Assembly: GCA_016169945.1 (NCBI GenBank)
Contig: JADLSH010000393.1
Location: 9,151,501-9,215,500 of the forward strand
DNA from: Trachythela sp. YZ-2020
Lineage: Eukaryota > Cnidaria > Anthozoa > Malacalcyonacea > Clavulariidae
Length of the DNA stretch: 64,000 nt
Direction of reading: 5' to 3'
Under the pieces are notes generated by a model. It was not told the DNA's origin. It searched no databases and saw nothing but the letters and a program-made list of their open reading frames with translations. A program made the position numbers and the translations under genes. Below, piece by piece: positions 11,301-31,315 of this stretch (positions are counted from its first letter, which is position 1; each line of letters starts with the position of its first letter).

Positions 11301-14300
11301 TCAGGCTAACTTAGGATGTAATTTACAATGTTTACAAAAATTGATTGCGAATGTTTGCGAACTGTCTTGTACACGTCATTCAAATTTTTTTTATTTACGC
11401 GCGCGCGCGTTTATGCGTGCGTTTTTGAAACACGTTCTTTGTCCAAATACCTATCAAGTATCGATCTTGCGTAACAAACCTCATCGACACCCTCGACTAC
11501 ATTGGATCGTGTCTGGACAGTGGAGGACATATAGACATGATTTACATGGATATGTCAAAAGCGTTCGATAAGATCGATCATAAAATCCTGTTTCAAAAGC
11601 TGCAGACTATGGTTTTGGAGGTATAATCTCCTCAGATGGTTCCGTTGTTATCTTGAAAATCGTAGACAACGTGTTACAGTGTTAGGAGCAACGTCAGACC
11701 CTCTCCCTGTCACATCTGGTGTTCCGCAAGGTTCCATACTTGGCCCAGCATTATTTCTCCTCTACGTCAATGATCTCCCAAGCAATGTGAAGTCAAGTCG
11801 GGTTGCAATGTTCGCGGACGATACCAAAGTCATCAAGGCAATACAATCACCTAATGATGCAATTAAGTTACAGGAAGATATTAATAACTTGGAAAACTGG
11901 TCATCTGAATCTAGCTTACAATTCAACGAAACCAAATGCAAAGCACAATCAATTACCCGTAAAACCAATCCAATCCCTACCACTTATTCTATGAAAAACT
12001 CTCCACTAGCATCAATTAAGCACGAAGGTGATCTTGGTGTCTGGATATCCTTGGATTTAAATTTTAACAAACATGTTAATGAACAGTGTGCACAAGCAAA
12101 TAAAATGTTCAGCTACATCCGACGAAACACACGAACAATTAACAGCATTACAACAAGAAGAGCCATTTACTTGACACTAGTACGATCACATCTTGGTTAC
12201 GCGACGCAAGTCTGGGCACCTAGCTCAATCTATCGAACTTATGCTCAAACTGGAAAAGACTCAAAGACGTGCTACAAAATACATTCTTAACCTTCCATTC
12301 ATCAGTTCAGTATGTTACAAATCCAGATTTCAGACTCTCCATCTACTGCCAATATGTTACTGGCATGAATATCTTGACATGGTACATTTCTTTAAAGTAA
12401 TTCGTGGCCTTATCAGCACGTCCTTTGTCTTGCATGCGAAGACAACAAGACCATTAAGATGGTCTACTAGTACAAAAGGTGTAAAGTAAGAAATCCCGCG
12501 GAGTAAAACAACAACTTACCAAAGATCGTTTTGGATAAGAGCTATGAGAACATGGAATACATTGACAGACATATTAGACTTGAGTATGGAGTCCGATAAC
12601 TTCAACTCGTTAAGTCAGTAATGCGAGAGTACTGCTACACCGCATTAAAGAGCACACTATTTGCCAGAGATGCAATAGAGCAAGGACTTTAACCATCTCG
12701 ATAAACTGTTGTTTTTAGTTGTTTAATTTGTGTTATTGTTAATTTGTCTCTAGCTATTTTGGGCCCGCAGTAATTGGTTCAAGGCTGTTGCAGTTACCCA
12801 ACCATCAACAAATTATTTAATTGTATTATGTATGTTTTTATATGTATGTTTGTCAAGTACAGTATCGTACTTGATGGAAAAAGCAATTAAATTAAGTGTT
12901 GGACGCCATACTGTAAGCTGATCGAAATTGTTTAAAACTTTATTTCCATTTAGTTCTTCTCTTATGGATTCAATCCCTTCCCTTGCTTTTCTCTTCCTCA
13001 GTCCGTATTCGCATGCTACAATCCGTGCCTTATCCCAATTTACTTCCTTCTCACAGCTAACACTATGTTTAGCCAGTCCTCCATCTTCCTTTCCAATCCG
13101 CTCTTCTGCTGAACTTAACTTTCCCTTCCGTATATCCTCTTTCGTCAATCTAACTTTACTCTGATGTTCCTTCTTTCTTGTTCCAAACAACCGCCAAGTC
13201 TACATAATTATACTGCCTTGTCACATTTACATGGTATTCTATAAATACTGTTGTGGTGACCCTGCCACTCTCTTTTATGTGGTAAAGTTAAATAAATAAA
13301 TAAACTACCGCCTTTCGTTTATCCCCCAATGGTTCTTGACATTTCGCTTTAATCTCTTTCACTTTCCTTCCCGGTTTAAACGCTGTACGGAAACGATATT
13401 TCCCCGACCACCCTCTTGAACTTCTCCGAAAGTCCCCGTACGTAAGGAATACTCGCGACTCCTCTGTAGTCCTCTTTCACCTCGTCAGACTCTTTCTCTT
13501 TACTCTCCATATACTATTTCACTTTCTTTCTTTCGTATCCATTCGCCACAAACACGTCCTCGAAGTTCTTTAATTCGTTCTCCAGGTGTTTCTCGTCACA
13601 CAACGCTCGCGCTCGGTCTGGAAATTATTTTATTATAGCTTTCTTCACAGAGGGAGGATGGTTAGATCTTTCTTTCACATTGATGTTAGTGTGTGTTTTC
13701 TTGTAATATACCATTATTATTATTATTATTATTATTATTAAGTCTTTACATCAATAGTTACATCAGACGTGTAACTTTACAAAGTTAAGAAAATATTAAA
13801 ATGAACTTATAACAGATATACTTACAAAGTGTTATTACTAATACAATACTAATTAGAATAATTATGTACATAATTATGTAAAAGTTAAAGTTTACTAATT
13901 TTTATTTAAAAAACTATTGAGGTTAAAAATTTAAAAATTTGCTACCTTTACTAATTAAAATAGTCAAAAAGACATCTATTTAAAAAGGTTCGTTTGAATC
14001 TCTCCGTCTTTATTTTCGGTAAGATAAATTCGTGTTCTCGTTCCCGTAATATTCGCTGTTTCTTGGCTGGAAGTAACTCATATAATATATGTTCTGGATT
14101 TTTCCTTATCTTATCAAATAAGCGTTTGTCTCTTTCTTCGATTACCTTCGATATTTTAATGAGTTTTGTAGTGTATCCAAATCTGTGGGCTCTTTTAAAA
14201 AATTTGTCAATTCTTTCTAAATATTTTATCCCAAGGGCAGAACCCCATACTTCAATTCCATATGAGAGGAGTGACATAATCAATGAATCAAACAATTTCG

Positions 14301-17300
14301 TCAGTTCTTCCATCGAATATCCATAATATCGGCATATTCTTAAAATGTACATGCGGCATGCACTCAACCTGCTTCGTCTTCCTATCCACTTGTTGCTTCA
14401 ATTCCAGTACTGGTAGTATTTCTCCACCTTGTTCTTCCTTCGTAAATACAATTACCCCTTTCTCTATTCCATTCAAATGCTCCAATATCGCTTCCGACTG
14501 TTTTGCCTTACATTTCAACTCACTGTCGTCCACATACAAATACCACTGATCTAATGGGTACGGCGAGGTCTTCATTGCTTCAATCTGAAACTGTTTCATA
14601 TATATTATGGCAATCTCACCTGTTGTTCCGAGACCAATTGGACCACTCTCCAAGATGTAATGCTTTCCATTATATTCACAATACGTTAAATTAAACATCC
14701 ATTTTAATAGCTCCATAACTGAGCCAACGCTTAACGTCGTCACATTCTTCAAAGTCGTGTTCTCTCTTAATAACTTCTCTACAAGTTGTAATGCTTTATC
14801 AATCGGGATTGGTTCTTCAAAAGGTTCTTTACATCATAACTTACTAAAATTTCATTGCGTTCCACCCTCCAGTTTTTGACTCTGTCTTTCAACTCTCTCA
14901 TATGCCAATATTCAGTTGCTAGTAGGATTTAAAGGCTGGTTTATCAACGCTTCTTTGACCAAATTAGTTCAAAGTTAGCATGATCAATTTTGTTTAAAGA
15001 ATATCAAATGAGCTGCTGTCTTTCCTCATAGTCAGTGATATAATAATCAAAGATTATTAAACAAAGCAAAGCGCCTATTTACAGTCTAAATGCGGATAGA
15101 TTCTAATTCGAAGGGGTTCCTAAGGATCACATGCTATTGCGTGCTATTCTTATTAATATTAAATGCTTTTTCTTAATTAAAGGGACTTTGAGTTATTAAC
15201 TAATTCTGTCATCTAGAGCTACATACCAATCCACTTCCCCAAAAGTCATTTTACAGTTACTGCATTCTGCAATTTCTGCCTAACCTCACACATCTAACAT
15301 CTGGATGCTATTCAGTAAGGGTTTTAGAGATCGAATGTCTCTTCGAATTCAAGCTATTGATATGATGCATACTAGGGATACGCACATTATATGCTAAAAA
15401 AATTGCCTATTATGCTATTCCCAAATGCTCCTGACTTTACCCTATTGTGCCCAAAATTATGCTACATCAAGTTCAATCAAGACCACGAAAAAACAAGAAC
15501 TTTATTTAATTTAATGGATGGCGCATATGCTTATCACGTAATTACGTTGGCAAAATGACGTCGTACCGAAACTTTTGCCTATTAATAGGCTATTATGCCC
15601 GCTTTATGTCTATTATGCCCGCTTTTTGCCTTTTCAAAAACGTTCCCTATTATGCTAAAAGAATGCCGGCATAATGTGCGTGTCCCTAATGCATACCAAA
15701 ACTTCAGCAAACTTCTTGGTGACCCCCCCCCCCCCCCCTTAAACTCCCTGCCATAATTTCAGGTAATTTTTATAGGCCCCCTAAATTGCAATGTTGAAAA
15801 AATGGTGACACCCCCCTCAAAATCACCATAGTCCCCCTCTAGGTAAATTATGAATGCTCCCTAAACGATGATTGGCACGTGAGCATACATTGTTTTGATC
15901 TGGGACTGTTCATCGTTAGAAACAAACGACGGTAATTAAACAAAAGAAAATTTAACATTGACTAATAAATGCATACTCTAAATTTTCAATTTACATTACC
16001 ATACTCTCTCCAGTCTAAATTCTCTGGCAAAGGTTCACTAGGTTCAGTATAATTCACAATAGGTACTTCATCATGACTTGGAAATTGATCTTTCATAAAC
16101 ACCGATACTCCCTCATCTTCTTCATCTAGTAAATCATCCATTACTCGAAATTCGTCAGGTGTTAGATCTGCTAAATGATTCACAGCCAATGTATAGTTTA
16201 ATCTCGCTCGATTTTTTGAACGAATATATCTATATTAAATAAATTAAAGTAAATAAGCTTGTATAAGAGAGAATAAAATTAAATAAATGTAAAAAAGCAA
16301 ATAAATAAAAATATAGCAAATAGAATATGTTCATTAATTATAATATGTAAGTATACTATACAATACAAAAAACACTATACGGAGATTGAACACGTACGCA
16401 TTAACCGGTATCAGGTTCGGCTGTTGCATTAATATACAGCAGGCCTTGGCAAGGGTATTGATTCTCGCTAGCCACTAGCCACAAAACGCTAAAATGTAAC
16501 TATCGGATTCCCGCGTTTCAAACGAACTCGGAAGATACTTCGTCAGATAGTGGGTGACGAAATGCCTTTCCTCGAAAAACGGTTTCTGAATTCGTATATT
16601 TACTGTAGTCTGTAAACATTTTCAGGAATGCTATATTATACAAATTGATACACTAGTAATATACACTTACCTCGCATTATGTCTGAAGATGTTCCTTCTT
16701 TTCGAATGGTCTTTTGCATCTTTATAGAACTTGCCATGTTTATGTTTATACTTCTTGAAATCTTTCTCAATATTTTTGTGATGTTTCGAAACTTCATGAG
16801 GTTTATGAACAAACTCTAACATGGGATTAACAAAATATCTTGATTTTGCTTCTAGTGCTGCTTCATGACACCAAGAACCTGATGGGACATAAATATATAT
16901 TTAATATTTAAGAACATACATAGTATTGTCAACTATACTCTATAGTGTACTTCTGCATGCCGCGCAGTTTTTCCTTCGCAATTCAAGCTCAACTTACAGA
17001 AGTTTAGAAGTCTACTGCAAAATATAGGTATATAGGAAGATATTTATCCAAGCAGCCTATGCTAATCAATCAAATAACTCTCTATCTTGGTGAGCTGATA
17101 AAACGGAAACGGACTTGGGACTAGTTGTCAAGAAGAAATCTCATATCTATAATTAAACTATTCAGTAAGTCGTAAAATATACGTATTTTTTCCCCAGATA
17201 AATAGAATTCTATATCCTTATTGTGCTTGTCGTCGTTATTAGCAACTCCACAATGTTTCAACTAGTTTGATAAAGGAAAAAGAAAGAAACAGGTGATTAT

Positions 17301-19636
17301 AAAATGTCAAATGGATTTCTATTCTGTCTCTACTGAGGTCGACTAGATAATAAAAATATTCTCCCTGAATACACAGTATAATATCCATACCTTTAGGAAT
17401 CTCCATGATCATGTAATCAAAATACCAATCACGAAAAGTGATATAGTCTAAGTAATAATGATCATAATATCCTCGAAGTAGCAAATCAAAACCTTCAGTC
17501 TCGTATCTGATTGGTCGATGCGGCTTTTCCTTTGACACCCATAACGTGTACGTGTTCTTTAGATTTCCAGTTTTGACGTGACGTTTTAGTTTTATTGTTA
17601 ATGTACCAGATCTATATTCTTCTCCAATAATCTAGGAAAGAAAGGAACAATAGAGATTTGTTCCTAAACTAATTACAGCTAAACAAGGGAGATTCAAAGC
17701 CGATTTATCACTTCGCAATGTATAACGAATGAGCACTAATTCGCCCGGCTTGTTGCTTAATTCACTCTTTCATATATAATAGCTTAAGTGAACTCAAGGC
17801 TGTCAATGGTATTTAAGTTATAGTTAAGTCATTGTCATACACCATTGTATCATCATGTTCACTCAAATTCGAGAAGTGTGTATATTTACACAAGTCCTCG
17901 ATTAACTTAGTAAGGGTACATTCAGCATTTCATTCTGCCAATTCCTGTCACCCATGGGTGTTGATTGACCCTGATGATCCTTGTTTTATGGTTCGTTATT
18001 TATATCCCTCTTTCTTCAAATAGAACAACTTTGGTTAAGATTCCATAAACCTTTTGTTGCTTTATAAGCACATTGTACATTGTACATTGTATGGTAAAAT
18101 CATGTTCTTTAAATACTACGACTTTAAATATTACGACAGTATACGTCATGGTATATGCTATGACTGTCTGTGACATTTCATGAGCCAACCATAGTCCAAG
18201 TTGCATGCAACAGATTCAAACAAAAAAGAGATTTTCACAATGTCGTATATCAGGTTAGAGTGAGAAAAGGGAAAACCTTATGGAGATGATGTAAGATGAA
18301 AACCAATTACAACCTCTTCTTACAGTACCTTGAAGTGACTGAGATCCATAGGAACAATACTTTGAGGTTTAACAACATCGTATTTCTCTCCTGCTTGATA
18401 CCAACATGACTTCGAATGATGGTTATTGTCACCAACCTTTGTTTTATGTTTCGGTATTTCTTTGATGTACACGCCATATTCTTCCAGATCTCCTCTCTGG
18501 AAGGATTTGTCCACTCCTATCATAATGAGATTAATTAAGATATTTAAATATTTTACCCTTAATCTTCAATGCGACTATATATCCCTTTGAAAACATAAAA
18601 AATATTATTGATTTAAATGGTTAACAAGAGATAGTATACAAGTTATTTATGTATGACAGATGCTGTCTCGTTTGCAAATCTAAAGATATTCAACAATTGT
18701 TTCATAATTCGTGAGCTCCATCAAGTTATAGTAGGCGCACACGGGAAGTTGAGAAAAAAAAAGGAAAAGTAGGTCGTGGACAAGACACCAGAGAGCTTGG
18801 AACGACTTCCCGTGTGTGACCTAATGAGTTATGATAAGTTAAATGCAAATGTTTACTCTGGCTAATATTAGTATATCAATTTATTCAATTCAGTTCATTT
18901 TGACGTTTTAATAAGGATTAAAAGCGAGAGGATCTAAAACCATATAAGATCAAGACAACCTAAACAGTTTAGAGATTGAAATTCAGATAAGCGAACATAT
19001 AAATGAGCAAAGAAATCTTGCGTTGCAAAGAACTCGCTTCGTTGTAAGTCTTGTAACATGCATGTGTCAAGGCAAGTGTTATCCGCACTGTAGGTAGGGC
19101 GAACGTATACGCTTTGCGCGCGCAGTAAATTTACTTACCATGATAATAATCAATTCTACTCATATTCAAGTCCTCAGCGTACCAAATCTCAAATGGTTCC
19201 ATGATACCATCATAAGGTAATGTTAGCAACCCTGTAGCATGATATGTCTTCGGAAATTTAATGTCTATCTTCTCGTGCTTCGTACTATTTACCTGATTTT
19301 CATTTCTTCATCTCTGTCCTTTGAGAGTTTTCCGCCATGTGAGTTACCTTTTGGACGCTTTAGTTCACTATTATTATTCTTTGTATGTTTTAATTGATGA
19401 TAATTATCCTTTGTATGTTTTAATTCATGATAATTTTCCTTGATATGCTTTAATTCATGATAATTATTCTTTGAATGTTCTTCTGTTTGTACATCATGCC
19501 GTGGTTTATGAATACGGTTCCTTTCCTGAGGGTTGATCACATTTCTCACATGATTATTAGAGCGGCTGTGGATATGTGTACATGCTGTTCCAGAAGCTAT
19601 AGTAATGGCGAATATAAAAGTAACATAACCCTGCAT
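6546..19636 (-). CDS. cfaD-like papain-family cysteine protease, gene A (9 exons)
   Basis: A C1A protease like 'counting factor associated protein D' of invertebrates, probably secreted or lysosomal. Exons: 19636-19139, 18516-18329, 17631-17391, 16878-16671, 16229-16000, 10853-10762, 10207-10049, 7501-7306, 6853-6546; all introns GT-AG, with frames joining from exon 2 onward. Order: signal peptide; His/Lys-rich decapeptide repeats; N-terminal cfaD domain (YHATGLLTLPYD, RIDYYHG); I29-type propeptide; catalytic domain with Q-S-M-C-G-S-C-W, H in R-Q-H-S-L-M-I-V-G-Y-G and N in I-I-K-N-S-W-G. Oddity: exon 1 changes frame. The signal/repeat part ends in TAA at 19291-19289, while the YHATG part is in another frame open from about 19310. 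This means a 1-nt indel, an unrecognised intron or a pseudogene. The 5.1-kb intron 5 holds many transposon fragments. Confidence 0.87.
8221..8244. repeat. 24-bp perfect palindrome with flanking 8-bp direct repeats
   Basis: CACTGATCTAAT is followed directly by its reverse complement. CCTACACA occurs immediately on both sides (8213-8220 and 8245-8252). It looks like a tiny insertion with a target-site duplication, or an excision footprint, in intron 7 of protease gene A. Confidence 0.7.
8275..8985 (-). pseudogene. LINE 3' fragment with frameshift
   Basis: On the minus strand, 8974-8609 encodes a reverse-transcriptase C-terminal region (MDYCCNVWG, L-Q-K-L-I-L-R, N-L-A-P-D-Y-L-S-D). The frame then shifts to 8754-8512 (Y-F-Y-N-M-L-P and F-K-C-K-A-H). 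An (ATT)n tail at 8276-8311 marks the 3' end. No catalytic core remains. It lies in intron 7 of protease gene A, in the same orientation as the gene. Confidence 0.85.
8988..9096. mobile_element. Palindromic MITE-like repeat
   Basis: CCATTTATACG near 9011-9021 is matched by CGTATAAATGG at 9079-9089. Internal copies of CTTATGTAAG and of the palindrome AAGTCGCGACTT (8988 and 9059) make the whole segment fold back. It directly abuts the 5' side of a LINE fragment. Confidence 0.6.
9115..9540 (-). pseudogene. Penelope-like element remnant: GIY-YIG C-terminus plus terminal RNA motif
   Basis: Read on minus, the segment encodes the tail of a GIY-YIG-bearing Penelope protein: D-D-F-K-I-L-S, then L-L-T-R-E-S-L-L-I-S-K-S-K-P-S-L-N-K and a stop. 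About 150 bp downstream lies a hammerhead-like motif (9203-9171): CTGAAGAT, a GTCTT/AAGAC stem, GAAACGTTTGC. This protein-then-motif order matches the second Penelope copy further right. The reverse transcriptase is absent. Confidence 0.7.
9171..9203 (-). ncRNA. Hammerhead-like motif in Penelope terminal repeat, copy 1
   Basis: Minus-strand order: CTGAAGA, one extra T, stem GTCTT, loop GAGTT, stem AAGAC, GAAA, CGTTTGC. The core CUGANGA ... GAAA is that of a hammerhead ribozyme, whose position 7 is variable. The extra U between the core and stem II departs from the consensus, so self-cleavage is uncertain. Penelope-like elements are known to carry hammerhead motifs. Confidence 0.5.
9586..9755. 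mobile_element. TA-flanked MITE with internal hairpin
   Basis: Terminal inverted repeats GGGAGCTTTA / TAAAGCTCCC are flanked by TA on both sides (9584-9585, 9756-9757), as in mariner/Tc1 elements. The right half contains a strong hairpin: CTACGAGTACGACTACGA pairs with TCGTAGTCGTACTCGTAG. It is non-coding, and lies in intron 7 of protease gene A. Confidence 0.7.
11271..11304 (-). ncRNA. Hammerhead-like motif in Penelope terminal repeat, copy 2
   Basis: Minus-strand order: CTGAAGA, one extra T, stem GGACAG, loop TAAAA, stem CTGTCC, GAAA, CGTTG. The core and flank equal those of copy 1, while the stem sequence differs on both sides so that pairing is kept. It lies downstream, on the same strand, of the Penelope GIY-YIG region at about 12.8-13.2 kb, separated from it by an inserted LINE. 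Confidence 0.5.
11460..12890 (+). pseudogene. LINE reverse-transcriptase fragment, several frameshifts
   Basis: Three frames must be combined. About 11475-11600 gives I-D-M-I-Y-M-D-M-S-K-A-F-D-K-I-D-H. From 11679 come V-P-Q-G-S-I-L-G-P and the catalytic F-A-D-D-T. From about 12230 the next frame gives Q-R-R-A-T-K-Y-I-L and Y-W-H-E-Y-L-D-M. Several disruptions show it is dead. The 3' UTR ends with a stem-loop (TCAAGTAC ... GTACTTGA near 12853-12875) and an A-rich tail. It belongs to the same family as the fragment at 38.4-39.9 kb, which shares the Y-W-H-E-Y-L-D motif. It interrupts a minus-strand Penelope element inside intron 5 of protease gene A. Confidence 0.85.
12830..14915 (-). pseudogene. 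Penelope-like retroelement (RT + GIY-YIG), degenerate and interrupted
   Basis: On minus, the reverse transcriptase begins near 14915 with motif A (V-S-Y-D-V-K-N-L-F, then a frameshift) and includes G-P-I-G-L-G-T and the catalytic Y-V-D-D-S (frame 14752-14288). After K-Q-Q-V-D-R-K-T-K-Q-V-E it is cut by a LINE 3' fragment. It resumes at about 13708 with Y-K-K-T-H-T-N-I-N-V-K, then D-R-A-R-A-L-C-D-E, F-E-D-V-F-V-A-N-G-Y-E-R, with stop codons and frameshifts. The GIY-YIG endonuclease part follows (13250-12850: K-K-E-H-Q, G-G-L-A-K-H-S-V-S, N-W-D-K-A-R-I-V-A). Penelope elements use this endonuclease and RT for target-primed insertion. This copy cannot encode an active protein. Confidence 0.85.
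13711..14350 (-). pseudogene. LINE 3' fragment nested in the Penelope RT
   Basis: The frame 14367-13951 encodes a non-LTR C-terminal region (L-T-K-L-F-D-S-L, L-L-S-Y-G-I-E-V-W-G-S-A-L, F-K-R-A-H-R-F-G-Y). It ends in an AT-rich 3' UTR and an (ATT)n tail at 13712-13740. Penelope coding sequence stops at its 5' side and continues past its tail, so this LINE inserted into the Penelope copy. Confidence 0.8.
15373..15688. mobile_element. hAT-type MITE with perfect 8-bp target duplication
   Basis: Terminal inverted repeats TAGGGAYACGCACATTAT at both ends; ATGCATAC duplicated exactly on each side (15365-15372 and 15689-15696). The interior is rich in TATTATGC motifs and has no coding potential. 8-bp duplications with TAGGG/CAGGG ends are typical of hAT elements. 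It lies in intron 5 of protease gene A. Confidence 0.9.
18734..18821. mobile_element. Short TA-flanked MITE, 88 bp
   Basis: Ends GGCGCACACGGGAAGTT and AACGACTTCCCGTGTGTGACC are imperfect inverted repeats, flanked by TA at 18732-18733 and 18822-18823. It lies in intron 1 of protease gene A. The ~45-bp centre is A-rich. Confidence 0.65.
19310..19490 (-). repeat. 30-bp coding repeats, decapeptide Y-H-E-L-K-H-T-K-D-N
   Basis: Five or so in-phase 30-bp units inside exon 1 of protease gene A encode variants of Y-H-E-L-K-H-T-K-D-N, making a His/Lys/Asn-rich linker after the signal peptide. The paralog gene B has no such repeats. The reading frame is lost at the downstream edge of the array. Confidence 0.8.
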
Positions 19637-21924
19637 TTTGTACGGAACATCGACGTTACTTTGCAGACAAACACAACATTTTAAGATCTTGAAATAAAAT
19701 ATTATGATTATTTTTCAACCAAATGAAAACAACTATACTTAGCACACAGGTACCTGCTATACTTTGATACTTTTACTAAAAGTTAGCATTACTATATACA
19801 GTACAATATATACCGATAACTTCTAGATATTCTTGTTTTAAATTGTTAAGCTTGTAATAACATTTTATTATTGCTTCTATTCTTTCAGATTAAATATGTG
19901 TTGTCTTGTTTTTCTTTCGCAAATTATCCAGATATTGAAAATCTTGAAGTATTCATAATAGCAAATATCTTGTTGAAGGACATGACTAGTATAGGCTATT
20001 TCTTATATCTCAGATATGATATATTATATTTTACATATGACAAAAACGAGTACAAAGAGTGACAGTTTTGAATGACTTCAAAGACGACTACAAAGGATTG
20101 ACAATGTATGAGCATTGTTTTTTTTTGTTAAATTAGTAAACGGTTGAGTTATCTGACCAACAGTAGTCGTTAAACATATCTAGTGCTCATCACTCATTCA
20201 TTGCATTTGTTTAATCACGATATGAACTGCATTTAACTGCAACTAATATTGACGGGATCGTGAATCTATTTCTATGTATCTCTAACCGGCCAACCTATTT
20301 CACCCTATCAACATTCCCTGTGGGAGGAAACCGGATTACCCGGAGAATACACACGACTTTCGGCAGAGCGTTGACAGACTATATAGTCTTCGCATGACCT
20401 GAAAGGCGGTTGCTCTGACAACTCCGCTACCGTCACTCATTCCATCGGCAAACTATAATTAATCGTCTTGTGTTTGTTTGATTTAGGCATTTTACAGCTC
20501 TAGGATGCTGATACTGATATTTGGAGAAAAAAAAGTTATGTGGCGAGAATACATTACTCACTGAGATTAAGATCAACTGAGGACGGCAAGTGTAGAAAAA
20601 AATAGAAGTTTCAAGGAAGGTGGACATGATGGCATTGGAGGACAAAAATCTGAGCAGCTGGCCCGACTCAGTCTGGGACTGGTGCTGCTTGATAGTATAT
20701 ATATGGGTTTAATTAAAAGTGAGGACCCGCTATCATCATCGACACGCACAATAGAGATAATTTTCTATGGCCATGCAAATTAAGATACTGTATAATGAAC
20801 ATGTAAATATTTCACAGCAAGGGAAGATACAATCTACAACGCACGAACGTACAATATTTCATTACGTCTTTATGGTTTTTCCTCTTGTATCGTTTGGGAA
20901 AACTTTCTTCTTTTGATCGTATTTGATCTAACTTTTAATTTAATAATATACTTTCTGATCTGAAAAACCGAGATATAGATTCGTGTCTCGCTGTTCATGA
21001 GTTATGGTCAGCGGTTGGAGTTGTTGGAGCTAGGAACTGTAAACAGCGCGACAAAAAAAAAGAGACATGAATCTATAACCAGAAACCGAAATTGAAGAAC
21101 CGTGAGATTTATTTACCGTGCGCGTTCTATTCTAAAGTTTGAATGAAAGGGTTTCCGAAATATTAATTCGGTATCTAACGGTAAAAAAGAGATAATGTTT
21201 TGTAAAAAGGTCCGATCTAAAAGTTATCTTGCAAAATCCTCAAAGATAATATTCTTTCGCTACAGTGGTCGAAATAGTTAAGAGCTTTAAATATATATTG
21301 TGCTTTCCATTTGAACATGCACTGCATGTACGATAGCTTGAAATTACAATATACATTCTACCGAAACTGTATAGCTTCATATATAGCTACTGTATGCTAC
21401 AAGACGTCTTACGATAATCTGCAATAACCCCAAAATATATCTCGTTATTTTGCACGCCGGATGTTAAACAAATCGTTACAAATATATCAATACTTTGACC
21501 AGTTGTAACGGATGAGCAGTCATGGATATAGTCGTGTAATTCACTTCAATGGCCACAAAGTAAACATTTCTGTCCTTTCTTTAACCGGTTTTGTGACATT
21601 CATGTACTAAATGTTGCATGGAGGCAATAAAATCATAAGTTGTATAAATATAGTTTTATTTTCATGTCCATTGCTACATATACGGCTTAGTGATCTTATT
21701 TTACTTCAGCAGGTAGTTCATTCATGCTCTGATTTCGTAACATTTTAAAATGTTATGTTGCTTTTGCTCTATTATGGAAACGTTTAGCCAAACAATATGA
21801 CATGATGTACAAATGAACTACTCAGGGATGTTAGTATGACATTTTGTATTGCTGTACTTCAATACGTTTGGAAATGTAAAGATGTGAGGGTTGAACTAAA
21901 TTACAAACATAATTTAACAAAACA
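19637..21924. promoter_or_regulatory. Intergenic region between divergent protease genes
   Basis: The 2.3 kb between the start codons of genes A (-) and B (+) must hold both 5' UTRs and probably both promoters. I identify no definite TATA box or transcription-factor site by eye. A SINE-like fragment (20320-20440) and a weak inverted repeat (about 20968-21085, ATAGATTCRTGTCTC arms) are inside. Confidence 0.5.
20320..20440 (-). repeat. SINE-like / dispersed repeat fragment
   Basis: The sequence contains GGAGGAAACCGGATTACCC and CGGCAGAGCGTTGAC, then GGCGGTTGCTCTGACAACTCC. Blocks of this kind recur in dispersed repeats of many animal genomes, and the minus strand resembles a tRNA-like head. This is recalled resemblance only, with no boundaries visible. 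Confidence 0.3.

Positions 21925-31315
<9,391 letters not shown>

Noticed and set aside
15721..15738. Poly-C run as a functional G-quadruplex-type element
   Set aside because: A single long homopolymer; length is prone to sequencing error and nothing nearby suggests function.
19293..19530. Confident intron inside protease gene A exon 1
   Set aside because: A GTGAGA donor and AATCAG acceptor would restore the frame, but the acceptor has no pyrimidine tract and the supposed intron is an open, charged repeat region. It is left as a hypothesis.
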